Origin: Pseudomonadales bacterium
GTDB taxonomy: Bacteria; Pseudomonadota; Gammaproteobacteria; Pseudomonadales; Azotimanducaceae
Assembly (NCBI GenBank): GCA_024234635.1
Contig: JACKNX010000001.1
Coordinates: 310,001 to 374,000 of the forward strand
Reading direction: 5' to 3'
DNA length: 64,000 nt
The notes beneath the pieces are model-generated. The model was not told the DNA's origin, ran no database searches, and worked only from the letters and a program-made list of their open reading frames with translations. Below, piece by piece: positions 55,594-63,801 of this stretch (its first letter is position 1; the number at the start of each line of letters is the position of its first letter). Position numbers and translations under genes: made by a program.

Positions 55594-55902
55594 CTAATCG
55601 AAAGGGCTGTCCTCCCTGAGCCACGCCGTTTCGCCCGTATAGGGCGGCGGCGCGTCGTCGAAAACGGTGTCGCCGTTTACGGTGACCAGAAGCCGGGGCG
55701 GCTCGTGCCAATAACGCGCCTCGATGTAGTGGTGCTCTTCCCACTCCAGCTCGATATTGGTCCACACATAGCGCGGCATGGCCTCACCCATCTCCCGTCG
55801 CTTTCGCAGGCAATGGTCCACGTGCAGTTCAAGCGCCCCCGACGACCGCAGGAACAGATGGAATACCTTGTGCCGGTGTTTGAGTTCGACGCCCCGAATC
55901 AC
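55594..55902 (-). CDS. Small conserved-looking hypothetical protein
   Basis: 102-residue soluble protein; no family recognised. An N-terminal half with RHKVFHLFLRSSGALELHVD is followed by an acidic, aromatic-rich half RYVWTNIELEWEEHHYIEAR and a DTVFDDAPPPYTGE tail. No signal peptide or membrane helix. The GTG at 55902 has GGGGGC seven bases upstream. Reads like a genuine cytoplasmic protein from its codon use and lack of Arg/Pro-rich bias, but the function is unknown. Confidence 0.55.
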   Translation of the reverse strand: MIRGVELKHRHKVFHLFLRSSGALELHVDHCLRKRREMGEAMPRYVWTNIELEWEEHHYIEARYWHEPPRLLVTVNGDTVFDDAPPPYTGETAWLREDSPFD

Positions 55903-56057
55903 GCTGCCCCCAGTGTCATGGTTCTCACCCCGTCATCCCCGTCCCGGCCAGCCCTCGGCGGACAACAGCTGTTCCTGCGCGCATGGGCATCGTTCAGCGG
56001 GATTTTTTCCGGCGCGACGGTTATGGTCGCGCAAACGAGGCAACACTTTACCCACCC

Positions 56058-57416
56058 ATGCAAGTCACCGCACGCGACGTCAGCTTTTCCCGGGTCCTGC
56101 GGCGCCGGGACGTCATCGCCCTCTCCTTTGGCGCCATGATTGGCTGGAGCTGGGTGCTCATGACCAGCCACTGGATCCAGAACGCCGGTTCCGTCGGCAC
56201 CCTCATCGCTTTTGTCGCCGGTGGCGTGGCGATCACGCTGGTGGGTCTTACCTACAGTGAACTGGCCGCCGCCATGCCTCAGGCCGGTGGGGAGCACGTC
56301 TACTCGGAACGGGCGCTCGGACGCAACTGGTCGTTCGTCTGTACGTGGGCAATCCTGTTTGCCTATGTCAATGTCTGCCTGTTCGAGGCCGTGGCGCTGC
56401 CGACCGCCATCGAATATCTGCTACCCGTGATCCGGCTCGGCACGTTGTGGACGGTGCTGGATGCACCGGTGGATGCGGGTTTTGTTATCGTTGGCGTGTT
56501 CTTCTCGCTGGTCGTCACCGGCGTCAACTACGTCGGCATTCGGGCGGCAGCCATCTTTCAGACCGTGGCGACGCTGCTGATCGTAGTTGCCGGCCTGCTT
56601 CTCATTACAGGCGCCATCGCGTTTGGCGAGACTGCCAATGCCGAGCCCTGGATAGCCATTCCCGCTACCGGGATTCTGTCGGTACTCATCATGGTACCGG
56701 CCATGCTGGTGGGCTTTGACGTCATTCCACAATCCGCGGAGGAGATCGATCTGCCGCCGCATCTCATCGGCCGTCTGCTGATCGTCTCGGTCGCGGTCGC
56801 GGTCCTTTGGTACGTGGCTATTGCGTTCTCCGTGGCACTTGGGCTGGATGCCGCGGCGCGCGCGCAATCGACCATGGCAACAGCGGACGCGGCTTCTGCT
56901 CTCTGGGGACACCCCTGGGCCGGTTCACTGCTCGTGCTCGGCGGTATCGGCGGAATCCTCACGAGCTGGAACGCCTTCATCGTCGGCGGCAGCCGGGTGC
57001 TGTTCGCACTGGCGGAGTCCGGTCAGGCCCCCGCCGTGTTCAGCCGCCTGCATCCGACGCATCACACACCCTACATCGGAATCGCCACCATTGGCGTACT
57101 CTCGATGATCGCGCCACTGTTCGGTCGTACGATTCTGGTGTGGCTCATCGACGCCGGCAGCTTTGGCGTGATGCTGGCGTTTCTGTTCGTTGCCATTTCG
57201 TTCCTCGTGCTGCGAAAGCGCGAACCGGAGATGCCCAGGCCGTTTTCCGTAACGTGGCCCCGAACTGTCGGTTGGGGGGCGGTCGTCCTCTCTATTCTTC
57301 TGCTCTGTGCTTTTCTTCCTGGCAGCCCATCCGCCCTGGTGTGGCCCTGGGAATGGGGGGTCATTCTGGTTTGGGCAGCGTTGGGGGTGATCGTTCGTCT
57401 CGCCTATCGCTCATGA
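56058..57416 (+). CDS. APC-family amino acid permease
   Basis: 452-residue inner-membrane permease with 12 hydrophobic helices. APC signatures: ALSFGAMIGWSWVLMTSHWI at helix 1 (the unwound G-[AS]-x-[IV]-G region), EHVYSERALGRNWSFVCTWA, and GGILTSWNAFIVGGSRVLFA. LVGFDVIPQSAEEIDLPPHL in the middle is typical of the amino acid/polyamine permease group with the 'Q.aeE' loop. The ATG at 56058 is taken; an ATG at 55983 would add 25 unrelated residues. Imports an amino acid or amine, substrate unknown. Confidence 0.88.
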   Translation: MQVTARDVSFSRVLRRRDVIALSFGAMIGWSWVLMTSHWIQNAGSVGTLIAFVAGGVAITLVGLTYSELAAAMPQAGGEHVYSERALGRNWSFVCTWAILFAYVNVCLFEAVALPTAIEYLLPVIRLGTLWTVLDAPVDAGFVIVGVFFSLVVTGVNYVGIRAAAIFQTVATLLIVVAGLLLITGAIAFGETANAEPWIAIPATGILSVLIMVPAMLVGFDVIPQSAEEIDLPPHLIGRLLIVSVAVAVLWYVAIAFSVALGLDAAARAQSTMATADAASALWGHPWAGSLLVLGGIGGILTSWNAFIVGGSRVLFALAESGQAPAVFSRLHPTHHTPYIGIATIGVLSMIAPLFGRTILVWLIDAGSFGVMLAFLFVAISFLVLRKREPEMPRPFSVTWPRTVGWGAVVLSILLLCAFLPGSPSALVWPWEWGVILVWAALGVIVRLAYRS

Positions 57417-57446
57417 GTCATCCCTTGCGAGCGTCATCCTGCGTGT

Positions 57447-58601
57447 TCAGAACAGCAGCTGCTGCCCTCGCGGCCGGCGAAACAGGTCGGTACGCAAACC
57501 CGTTTTTGGCTCCTTGTTGAGACCGTGCTTGTTGCAGGCAATGGCAAACCGGCGTCTGAACAGTTCCGCGAACGGACCGGTGCCGCGCATCCTCTCACCA
57601 AACTTCGCCCGATACAGATCGCCTCCTCGACTTGCACGCATGGCTGAAATCACCCGCGCCTTGCGATCCGGATAGTGCGTGTCCAGCCACTCCTGGAACA
57701 ATTCCCGCACCTCGAGTGGCAGGCGAAGCAGGATGTAACCTGCCGTACTGGCACCCGCATCCGCCGCTGCGGCCAGAATGGCTTCCATTTCCTCATCGTT
57801 GATGAACGGAATGACCGGCGCCACCATGACGCCAACCGGAATGCCCGCCGCCGCGAGCGTGCGAATGGTGCGCAACCTGGCGCCGGGTTCCGCCGTTCGC
57901 GGTTCGAGGCGGTGCTTCAATGTCCTGTCGAGCGTCGTCACGCTGATATTCACCTGCGCAAGTCCCAGCCTGGCGAGTTCCGCCCAGAGATCCAGGTCCC
58001 TCAGCACCCCCTGGCCCTTGGTGACCAGCGTTACCGGATGGCGCGCCTCGAGCAGCACCTCGAGGATGTCGCGGGTGATGCGCTGCTGCCGTTCCACCGG
58101 CTGGTAGGGGTCGGTATTGGTCCCCAGGGCAATGGGCGATGGCTGATAGCGCGGCCGGCTCAACTCCGTCTCCAGACGCGAACGCACGTTGGTCTTGAAG
58201 AACAGTCGCGTTTCGAAATCCAGCCCCGGCGACAGATCGAGGTAGGCGTGTGTGGGCCTGGCGAAGCAGTACACACAGCCGTGTTCGCAACCCTTGTAGG
58301 GATTGATCGATTGCGTGAACGGGACATCGGGCGAGGCGTTGCGGGTGATGATCTGTCGCGTGACATCGGGTTTGAGGATCGTCTTCAGCCCACGCGCCTC
58401 TTCCGCGGGGTCCACCCCCCAGCCATCGTCCACCGGAATGTGGCGAACCGGCAGATAGCGGCTGGCTGCATTGGTGACGGCGCCACGACCCGGGATCGCA
58501 ACGACACACCGCTTCGTACCCGCGGCAACACCATCCGCCACACCTGACGTGATGCCATCCGACGCATCACCAGACACACCGCCTCTCATGCCATGCCACA
58601 T
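57447..58601 (-). CDS. PA0069-family radical SAM protein
   Basis: 384-residue radical SAM protein. The iron-sulphur motif is CEHGCVYC (CxxxCxxC) within NPYKGCEHGCVYCFARPTHA. SplB-like features follow: GTNTDPYQPVERQQRITRDI, VTLVTKGQGVLRDLD and ISVTTLDRTLKHRLEPRTAE. The family is related to spore photoproduct lyase but its substrate is not known. The N-terminal 30 residues are a Gly/Ala/Asp-rich low-complexity run. The ATG at 58601 has GAGAG upstream. A LexA box lies 43 bases before the start, which points to SOS induction and a DNA-damage role. Confidence 0.88.
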   Translation of the reverse strand: MWHGMRGGVSGDASDGITSGVADGVAAGTKRCVVAIPGRGAVTNAASRYLPVRHIPVDDGWGVDPAEEARGLKTILKPDVTRQIITRNASPDVPFTQSINPYKGCEHGCVYCFARPTHAYLDLSPGLDFETRLFFKTNVRSRLETELSRPRYQPSPIALGTNTDPYQPVERQQRITRDILEVLLEARHPVTLVTKGQGVLRDLDLWAELARLGLAQVNISVTTLDRTLKHRLEPRTAEPGARLRTIRTLAAAGIPVGVMVAPVIPFINDEEMEAILAAAADAGASTAGYILLRLPLEVRELFQEWLDTHYPDRKARVISAMRASRGGDLYRAKFGERMRGTGPFAELFRRRFAIACNKHGLNKEPKTGLRTDLFRRPRGQQLLF

Positions 58602-58644
58602 TTGCTCTCGCGCTCCTGACTCGCCCCTTCCCGGGATCGGAAAA

Positions 58645-58670
58645 CGATACTGTATATATAACCAGTATCG
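58645..58670. promoter_or_regulatory. LexA (SOS) box
   Basis: The 26-bp palindrome has arms CGATACTG and CAGTATCG around TATATATAAC. The core CTGTATATATAACCAG fits the E. coli-type SOS box (CTGT-N8-ACAG) with one mismatch, and 18 of 20 positions match TACTGT(AT)4ACAGTA. It sits 43 bases before the radical SAM start and 91 bases before the divergent lipoprotein gene. The only strongly AT-rich patch of the neighbourhood. Confidence 0.8.
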
Positions 58671-58761
58671 CAACAAAAACCGGAGAACCACGAAGCCCAC
58701 GCCGAGTGGCGAAGTGGTAGACTGTGCCACCTGAATCACCGCCCCCGCCCAGCCAGTCACC

Positions 58762-59523
58762 ATGATCCGCGCCCGCATCCTGCCAATTGCCGCGATGGCT
58801 TTTCTGATCGGCGGCTGCTCCACGCTCAGCCAGGGTCAGAGCACCCAGATCGAGACGCGCCTGCAGCAACTGCGTATGGACATGGCGGCCATGCAGCGGG
58901 AGTTCGCCCGCACCCGGGAGAGCCTGCAGGCGAGCTCAGCCGCGGGTACGGAAGATGGTCAGACCCTTGCCCAGCGCCTGGATACCGTACAGGCGACGCT
59001 GGAGACCCTGCCGTCACGCATCGACATGAAATGCCCGGCACCGGCGCCCGCCGCAAAGACCGCCGAATGCAAGGCGCCACCGCCAATACGCGTGGAATCA
59101 AGCCAGAACAAGACACTCGTGGGGGAAAAGGAGCGCATCCGCCTGGATCCCCCCGGCGCCCTGTTCGTGGCACGGATCGACACCGGCGCGACCTCCAGCT
59201 CGCTGCACGCGGAGAATCTGGTGAAATTCGAACGCGACGGTGAGGACTGGGTGCGTTTCGACGTCGCCGGCGAAGCGGGGAGCATACAGATCGAAGCGCC
59301 CATCGTGCGTTACGCCCGGGTCATCCAGCAGGCTGATCCGAAAGGCGACCGGCGGCCGGTGGTATCTTTGCGGGTACGGCTTGGCGAGATAGACGAGTCG
59401 GTGGAGTTCACGCTGGCCGACCGTTCACACCTGGAAAATGAACTCCTGCTGGGTCGTAGTTTCCTGACGGACCTGGCGATCGTTGACGTCTCCCGCGAGT
59501 TCATTCAGCCTGCACCGAAATAA
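58762..59523 (+). CDS. RimB-like retropepsin-type peptidase lipoprotein
   Basis: 253-residue predicted lipoprotein. Signal peptide with lipobox LIGGC (Cys19), a coiled-coil region at about 24-85, then a Zn_protease/RimB-type domain (about 115-250) with the aspartic-protease-like motif RIDTGATSSSLHAENL (Asp140). The family is often annotated 'ATP-dependent zinc protease' but is retropepsin-like. In RimK systems its relative RimB removes ligase-added residues. Here it should face the periplasm. First gene of a three-gene operon with a 7TM protein and an ATP-grasp ligase. Confidence 0.83.
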   Translation: MIRARILPIAAMAFLIGGCSTLSQGQSTQIETRLQQLRMDMAAMQREFARTRESLQASSAAGTEDGQTLAQRLDTVQATLETLPSRIDMKCPAPAPAAKTAECKAPPPIRVESSQNKTLVGEKERIRLDPPGALFVARIDTGATSSSLHAENLVKFERDGEDWVRFDVAGEAGSIQIEAPIVRYARVIQQADPKGDRRPVVSLRVRLGEIDESVEFTLADRSHLENELLLGRSFLTDLAIVDVSREFIQPAPK

Positions 59524-59541
59524 CCGCTGCGCGCACAGAAC

Positions 59542-61059
59542 ATGCCACATCGTGGGCCTTTCCTGTTCCTGATTGCCCTGCTGGTTATTGGCGGCATAGG
59601 CACTGCCGTCTATCGTCACCGTGCCTTTGCCATACCGTTTTCCCCCGACCAGGCACAAACCGTCTGGCAGGTGGAAGCGCGTGTGCAGTTCGCCGGCGAC
59701 GGCAGCGCCACCAATATCTTCCTCACGCTGCCCCCGGACCAGACCGGCTTTCGCATCGTGGAGAGCACGCGCGCGTCTTCCGGATTCGGCTACTCCCCGG
59801 CCTATCGCGACGGTCAGCCGCAGGCGCACTGGAGCAAGCGGGAAGTGCTGGGGGAGCAGAGCCTGTTCTACAAGCTCGAAATCGTGGAGGACGGCGACCA
59901 CGTCGTCCCGGCAATTCCACCGGCGACCCGTACGGTTCCCTCCTGGCGCGAGCCGTACGCCACCGCATCGCAGCATCTGCTGTCGATGGCGATGCCGATT
60001 TCCGCGGACGGCCTGTCCCTGGCGCAGCAGCTCATCCAGATCATGAGCGATGAACGTGGCGATCAGAACGCGGCCCTGCTGATGGCGGAATACCAGACGG
60101 CCACTCTGCTGCAGAACCTCCTCCTCGCCGCGGACGTACCCGCGCGTACGGTGGAGATACTGACGCTCGAGGACGGCCGCAGACGCCAGGACCTGAAGAC
60201 CTACGTGGAGGTCTTCCAGGACGGCAGCTGGCACCTGTTCGATCCCGAGAGGGGCGAAGTACACGAACGGCACAACCTGCTGCTGTGGGTAACGGACGCA
60301 CCCTCCGTGCTGGACGTGGTGGGTGGTCGCAACAGCCGGGTGTCGTTCTCCATGATCAGCGCGGTACGGCCCGCGCTGGCCGTATCGCAGGAGCAGTTTG
60401 GTGACTTCGGCTTCTCGCTCTACAGCCTGCCCATCGCCGAGCAGGGGTTTTTCAAGCTGATCATGCTCATGCCGATCGGTGCGCTCGTGGTGGTGTTCAT
60501 GCGCATCATCGTCGGACTGAAGACGTCCGGCACCTTCATGCCTATCCTGATTGCGCTGGCGTTCCTGCAAACGGAGCTCGTTCCCGGCCTGGTCAGTTTT
60601 CTGCTGGTTGTGGGCACGGGCCTGGCCATCCGCACCTATCTGTCTGAGCTGAACCTCCTGCTCATCGCACGCATCGCCGTCCTGGTACTGATCGTCATCG
60701 GCATCATCACGGTGTTCAGCGTACTGTCCTATCGGCTGGGCCTCATCGAAGGTCTCAACATCACGTTCTTTCCCATGATCATCCTGGCGTGGACCATCGA
60801 GCGGGTGTCCATCACGTGGGAGGAGAACGGGCCACGGGAAGTGGCTGTGCAGGTGGGTGGCAGCCTGGGCGTGGCCGTGCTTGCCTACCTGATGATGAGT
60901 GTTCCACTGATCAACCACCTGGCGTTCAACTTCCCCGAGCTGCACATGGTCATTCTTGCCATCATCCTGCTGCTGGGTCGCTACACGGGTTATCGCGTGA
61001 TGGAACTGCGCCGTTTTGCCGCGTTCCGTTCGGCCACGAACGAACCACCCGCAACATGA
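59542..61059 (+). CDS. UUP1-type membrane protein: inactive transglutaminase plus 7TM
   Basis: 505-residue membrane protein. N-terminal helix (about 6-26), a large extracytoplasmic region (about 30-300) holding an inactive transglutaminase-like domain (QTATLLQNLLLAADVPARTV, then TYVEVFQDGSWHLFDPERGE, without a catalytic Cys in the expected place), then seven hydrophobic helices (about 305-495, LIMLMPIGALVVVFMRIIVG and following). Matches the UUP1/7TM architecture known beside ATP-grasp ligases. Starts 18 bases after the peptidase gene and overlaps the ligase start as ATGA. Confidence 0.85.
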   Translation: MPHRGPFLFLIALLVIGGIGTAVYRHRAFAIPFSPDQAQTVWQVEARVQFAGDGSATNIFLTLPPDQTGFRIVESTRASSGFGYSPAYRDGQPQAHWSKREVLGEQSLFYKLEIVEDGDHVVPAIPPATRTVPSWREPYATASQHLLSMAMPISADGLSLAQQLIQIMSDERGDQNAALLMAEYQTATLLQNLLLAADVPARTVEILTLEDGRRRQDLKTYVEVFQDGSWHLFDPERGEVHERHNLLLWVTDAPSVLDVVGGRNSRVSFSMISAVRPALAVSQEQFGDFGFSLYSLPIAEQGFFKLIMLMPIGALVVVFMRIIVGLKTSGTFMPILIALAFLQTELVPGLVSFLLVVGTGLAIRTYLSELNLLLIARIAVLVLIVIGIITVFSVLSYRLGLIEGLNITFFPMIILAWTIERVSITWEENGPREVAVQVGGSLGVAVLAYLMMSVPLINHLAFNFPELHMVILAIILLLGRYTGYRVMELRRFAAFRSATNEPPAT

Positions 61060-62075
61060 ACTTCCTGAAGAAGTACCTCACCGGCTGGGTGTCGCCGTCC
61101 TACCTGAAGGACAACGGCATCCTGTGCATGAACAAGCGCAACGGCGATTACATATCCCGCTACAACAGCCGCAGCCGCTATCCGCTCGTGGACAACAAGC
61201 TGCTCACCAAGGAAGTTGTGGAGAAGGCAAAAATTGCCGCCCCCAAACTCATTGACGTGGTGCGCGCGCAATACGAAATCGAACACATCGCGCCCCGCCT
61301 GGAAAATCTGGACCAGTTTGTCGTGAAGCCGGCGAACGGCTCCGGCGGCAAGGGCATCCTCGTCATCGTCGCCCGTGATGGCGAATACTTCGTGAAGAGC
61401 AGCGGCGTACGCATCACACTGTCGGCAGTGGAGCGACACATGACAAACATCCTCAGCGGCCTGCATTCGCTGGGGGGAAAACCGGATGTGGCGTTCATCG
61501 AAACCCTGGTGCACGTCAGCGACTACTTTGCGGACTACAGCTACGAGGGCGTGCCGGACATCCGCATCATCGTGTTCAAAGGCTACCCGGTGATGGGCAT
61601 GCTGCGTCTGGCGACACATCAATCCGACGGCAAGGCCAACCTGCACCAGGGCGCCGTGGGCGTGGGGCTCGATCTCGCCACTGGGAAGGCGACCATGGCG
61701 GTGCAACACAACCAGCGGGTGACCCACCACCCGGACACCGGCCAGCCACTCGAGCACATAGAGATTGCCAACTGGAAACAGCTGCTCATCCTCGCGGCGC
61801 GCTGTTTCGAGGTCACCCGGCTCGGCTACCTCGGCTGCGATATCGTCATCGACGAAGCACGCGGCCCACTGATCCTCGAACTGAACGCCCGCCCGGGCCT
61901 GTCCGTGCAGATCGCCAACGGCGTCGGCCTGTTGCCGCGGCTGCGCTGTATTGAAGCACTCGACGATCTGCCGGTTTCCGTGGAGGAGCGTGTGGAGTTT
62001 TCCATGGCACATTTCGCCACGCGTAAAACCGTTGATACCCAGGAATCGCTCTGGGCGGAGCCCGCTCCCGCCTGA
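61056..62075 (+). CDS. RimK-like ATP-grasp amide ligase (alpha-L-glutamate ligase-like)
   Basis: 339-residue cytoplasmic ATP-grasp enzyme of the alpha-L-glutamate-ligase-like family. ATP-binding segments FVVKPANGSGGKGILVI and HQGAVGVGLDL, metal-binding LGYLGCDIVIDEARGPLILELNARPG. These enzymes join an amino acid to an acceptor carboxylate through an acyl-phosphate. Acceptor and amino acid are unknown here. Last gene of the peptidase/7TM/ligase operon, ATGA-coupled to the membrane gene. Confidence 0.9.
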   Translation: MNFLKKYLTGWVSPSYLKDNGILCMNKRNGDYISRYNSRSRYPLVDNKLLTKEVVEKAKIAAPKLIDVVRAQYEIEHIAPRLENLDQFVVKPANGSGGKGILVIVARDGEYFVKSSGVRITLSAVERHMTNILSGLHSLGGKPDVAFIETLVHVSDYFADYSYEGVPDIRIIVFKGYPVMGMLRLATHQSDGKANLHQGAVGVGLDLATGKATMAVQHNQRVTHHPDTGQPLEHIEIANWKQLLILAARCFEVTRLGYLGCDIVIDEARGPLILELNARPGLSVQIANGVGLLPRLRCIEALDDLPVSVEERVEFSMAHFATRKTVDTQESLWAEPAPA

Positions 62076-62240
62076 GCATTCGCGCAGCGTCCCGCCTGTC
62101 GTCACGCGGTCCGCCACCGGTTACGCCCGTGCTACTCCCGAACTGCGCCCGAACTGCGCCAGCGGTGGCGCGCACGTCCGGTTCATGCGCACCCGTCGCC
62201 GCCGGTACAATGTGGGCAAATTCACAGGGGAGGAACCCGC

Positions 62241-62543
62241 ATGATCGTCGTCAACGCCGTTATCGAAGCCAGTCGCGAGGCCATTGCCGCACTGACGCCA
62301 GCCATTCTGGCCATGGAAACCGCCAGCCTCGCGGAAGCGGGCTGTGAGGACTACCGCTTCGCTGTCGAACTGGCGAACCCGGAAATCATCCGTATCACGG
62401 AACGCTGGGTGAGCAAGGAAGTACTGCAGGCACATTTCGCCACACCACACATGGCAGCGTTCCAGAAAGCCATGGCCGCGCACCCGCCGCGCAGCGTGAA
62501 GGCACATTTCTACGAGGCGACCGAAATCGACATGCCGCGCTGA
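62241..62543 (+). CDS. ABM-domain putative monooxygenase
   Basis: 100-residue dimeric alpha-beta barrel protein of the antibiotic-biosynthesis-monooxygenase (YgiN-like) group. MIVVNAVIEASREAIAALTP and IRITERWVSKEVLQAHFATP with HMAAFQKAM are typical. Family members oxidise quinols or other small aromatics without a cofactor, or detoxify reactive compounds. GGGGAGGAAC precedes the ATG. Stand-alone gene ended by a shared hairpin. Confidence 0.87.
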   Translation: MIVVNAVIEASREAIAALTPAILAMETASLAEAGCEDYRFAVELANPEIIRITERWVSKEVLQAHFATPHMAAFQKAMAAHPPRSVKAHFYEATEIDMPR

Positions 62544-62555
62544 GGCGCAAACCGT

Positions 62556-62585
62556 GACGCCGGCCTGACGTTTCAGTCCGGCGTC
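62556..62585. terminator. Hairpin between convergent genes
   Basis: GACGCCGG and CCGGCGTC arms, with inner CTGA/TCAG pairing around a CGTT loop, lie between the monooxygenase and esterase stops. Probably a bidirectional terminator; no T tract is present. Confidence 0.6.
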
Positions 62586-62631
62586 GCACCACCTGACTGG
62601 CCGTACGTGGCCGGGGCGACGGCCAGCACCG

Positions 62632-63717
62632 TCAGCCGTCCGCCAGGAACCACCGCAGCATCGGGGCGTTCAGCTCCGATGGATAGGTGTGGGAAAGGTC
62701 CGCCAGCTCCTCATAATGCACCGCGGCACCGGCGGCACGCAGCGTCTGCTCGGCCATCCGTGCCACATCCACGGGGAACATCCAGTCCAGGGCGCCATGC
62801 ACGAGGAAGACGGGCAGACCCCGGATCCGTTCGGCGGTGGTCATCTCCAGCAGCATCGGGTGAAACGACGCCGATACCGGCGCCAGATGGGTGAACGGCG
62901 AATTCTCCCTGAGCCCCGACACATAGCTGAAGGTGCCGCCATCGGACATGCCGGTGAGGAGCAGCCGGTCACGCCGGATCGGCTGCCTGCCGGCCACAAA
63001 ATCCAGCATGCGTTCGAGATTGTCGCTATCGACATCCGGCCCCATCAGCGACCAGGTGCGATCCCGTGAAGTCGGGGAGATGAGTATCACTTCCTGCGAC
63101 CGTGCCGCCCGCAGCCACGTCCAGAGAAACGCGCGACCATGGCCGCTCCCCCCGTGCATGGCTACGACAACGGGCAGTGCCCGCCCGGGATCCGCGGTTT
63201 CCGGCACATAAACCGAAAAGCCTCCCCGCTCGGTGGCGTCATTGGCAACGTGGAAAACGCCGGTGTCCGGCCCAACCCCCTGCGCCAGTCGATCAAGCAG
63301 ATCACCGTCGTCCCGCTGCGGGTCGTCCAGGAAGTAACGGCTCACCGGCGGCAACATGGCGGTCAGCGGGTACAACCCCTCGAGCGCCCGGCTCTGGTAA
63401 CGCAAAGCACTGTAGGCGGCCATCAACGGGTTGGTGTGCGTCGGCGCGGCGGTAATCCCGTCGAGCCCTTTGAGCACGTTGTCTGCGGTTGCCCGCACCG
63501 CGCTGGCGAAGCCGCCGAGGTGGTCGGGCCACGCAACTGCATCGAACGCCGCCAGACCCTGCGCCACGGGAGCGCGAAACGGCGCCATGGCCGCAACGAT
63601 ATCCTCCAGATCGGTGGGGTGCAGGTGCCGGGCGGCCCGGGCCAGCACATCCAGCGCCGTCAGCACCGGCGGTACGACCGCCATCACCGCATTCAAGAGT
63701 TCGTCATCGTCCGCCAT
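62632..63717 (-). CDS. PHB-depolymerase/phospholipase-carboxylesterase-like hydrolase
   Basis: 361-residue alpha/beta hydrolase with an unassigned helical N-terminal region (about 1-140). The catalytic part has the oxyanion segment VVVAMHGGSGHGRAF, nucleophile Ser258 in TGMSDGGTFS, and LVHGALDWMFPVDVARM with the catalytic Asp; the His is in LADLSHTYPSE. Resembles the esterase/PHB depolymerase group. No signal peptide. The ATG at 63717 lacks a strong ribosome-binding site; the frame continues upstream without family similarity. It is divergent from a norQ-like gene 84 bases away. Confidence 0.82.
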   Translation of the reverse strand: MADDDELLNAVMAVVPPVLTALDVLARAARHLHPTDLEDIVAAMAPFRAPVAQGLAAFDAVAWPDHLGGFASAVRATADNVLKGLDGITAAPTHTNPLMAAYSALRYQSRALEGLYPLTAMLPPVSRYFLDDPQRDDGDLLDRLAQGVGPDTGVFHVANDATERGGFSVYVPETADPGRALPVVVAMHGGSGHGRAFLWTWLRAARSQEVILISPTSRDRTWSLMGPDVDSDNLERMLDFVAGRQPIRRDRLLLTGMSDGGTFSYVSGLRENSPFTHLAPVSASFHPMLLEMTTAERIRGLPVFLVHGALDWMFPVDVARMAEQTLRAAGAAVHYEELADLSHTYPSELNAPMLRWFLADG

Positions 63718-63801
63718 AGCGGTAATCCACACTGCGCCGCGGCCAGCATACACGCGCGTGGCTTTGGTATCCTCGCCAGCTTTGCATTCGAGACCAGAGC
63801 G

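Noticed and set aside
55302..55619. Plus-strand ORF with FLPKPFLPKP repeats
   Set aside because: Driven by the 15-bp tandem repeat, no ribosome-binding site, and it overlaps the end of the better-supported minus-strand gene.
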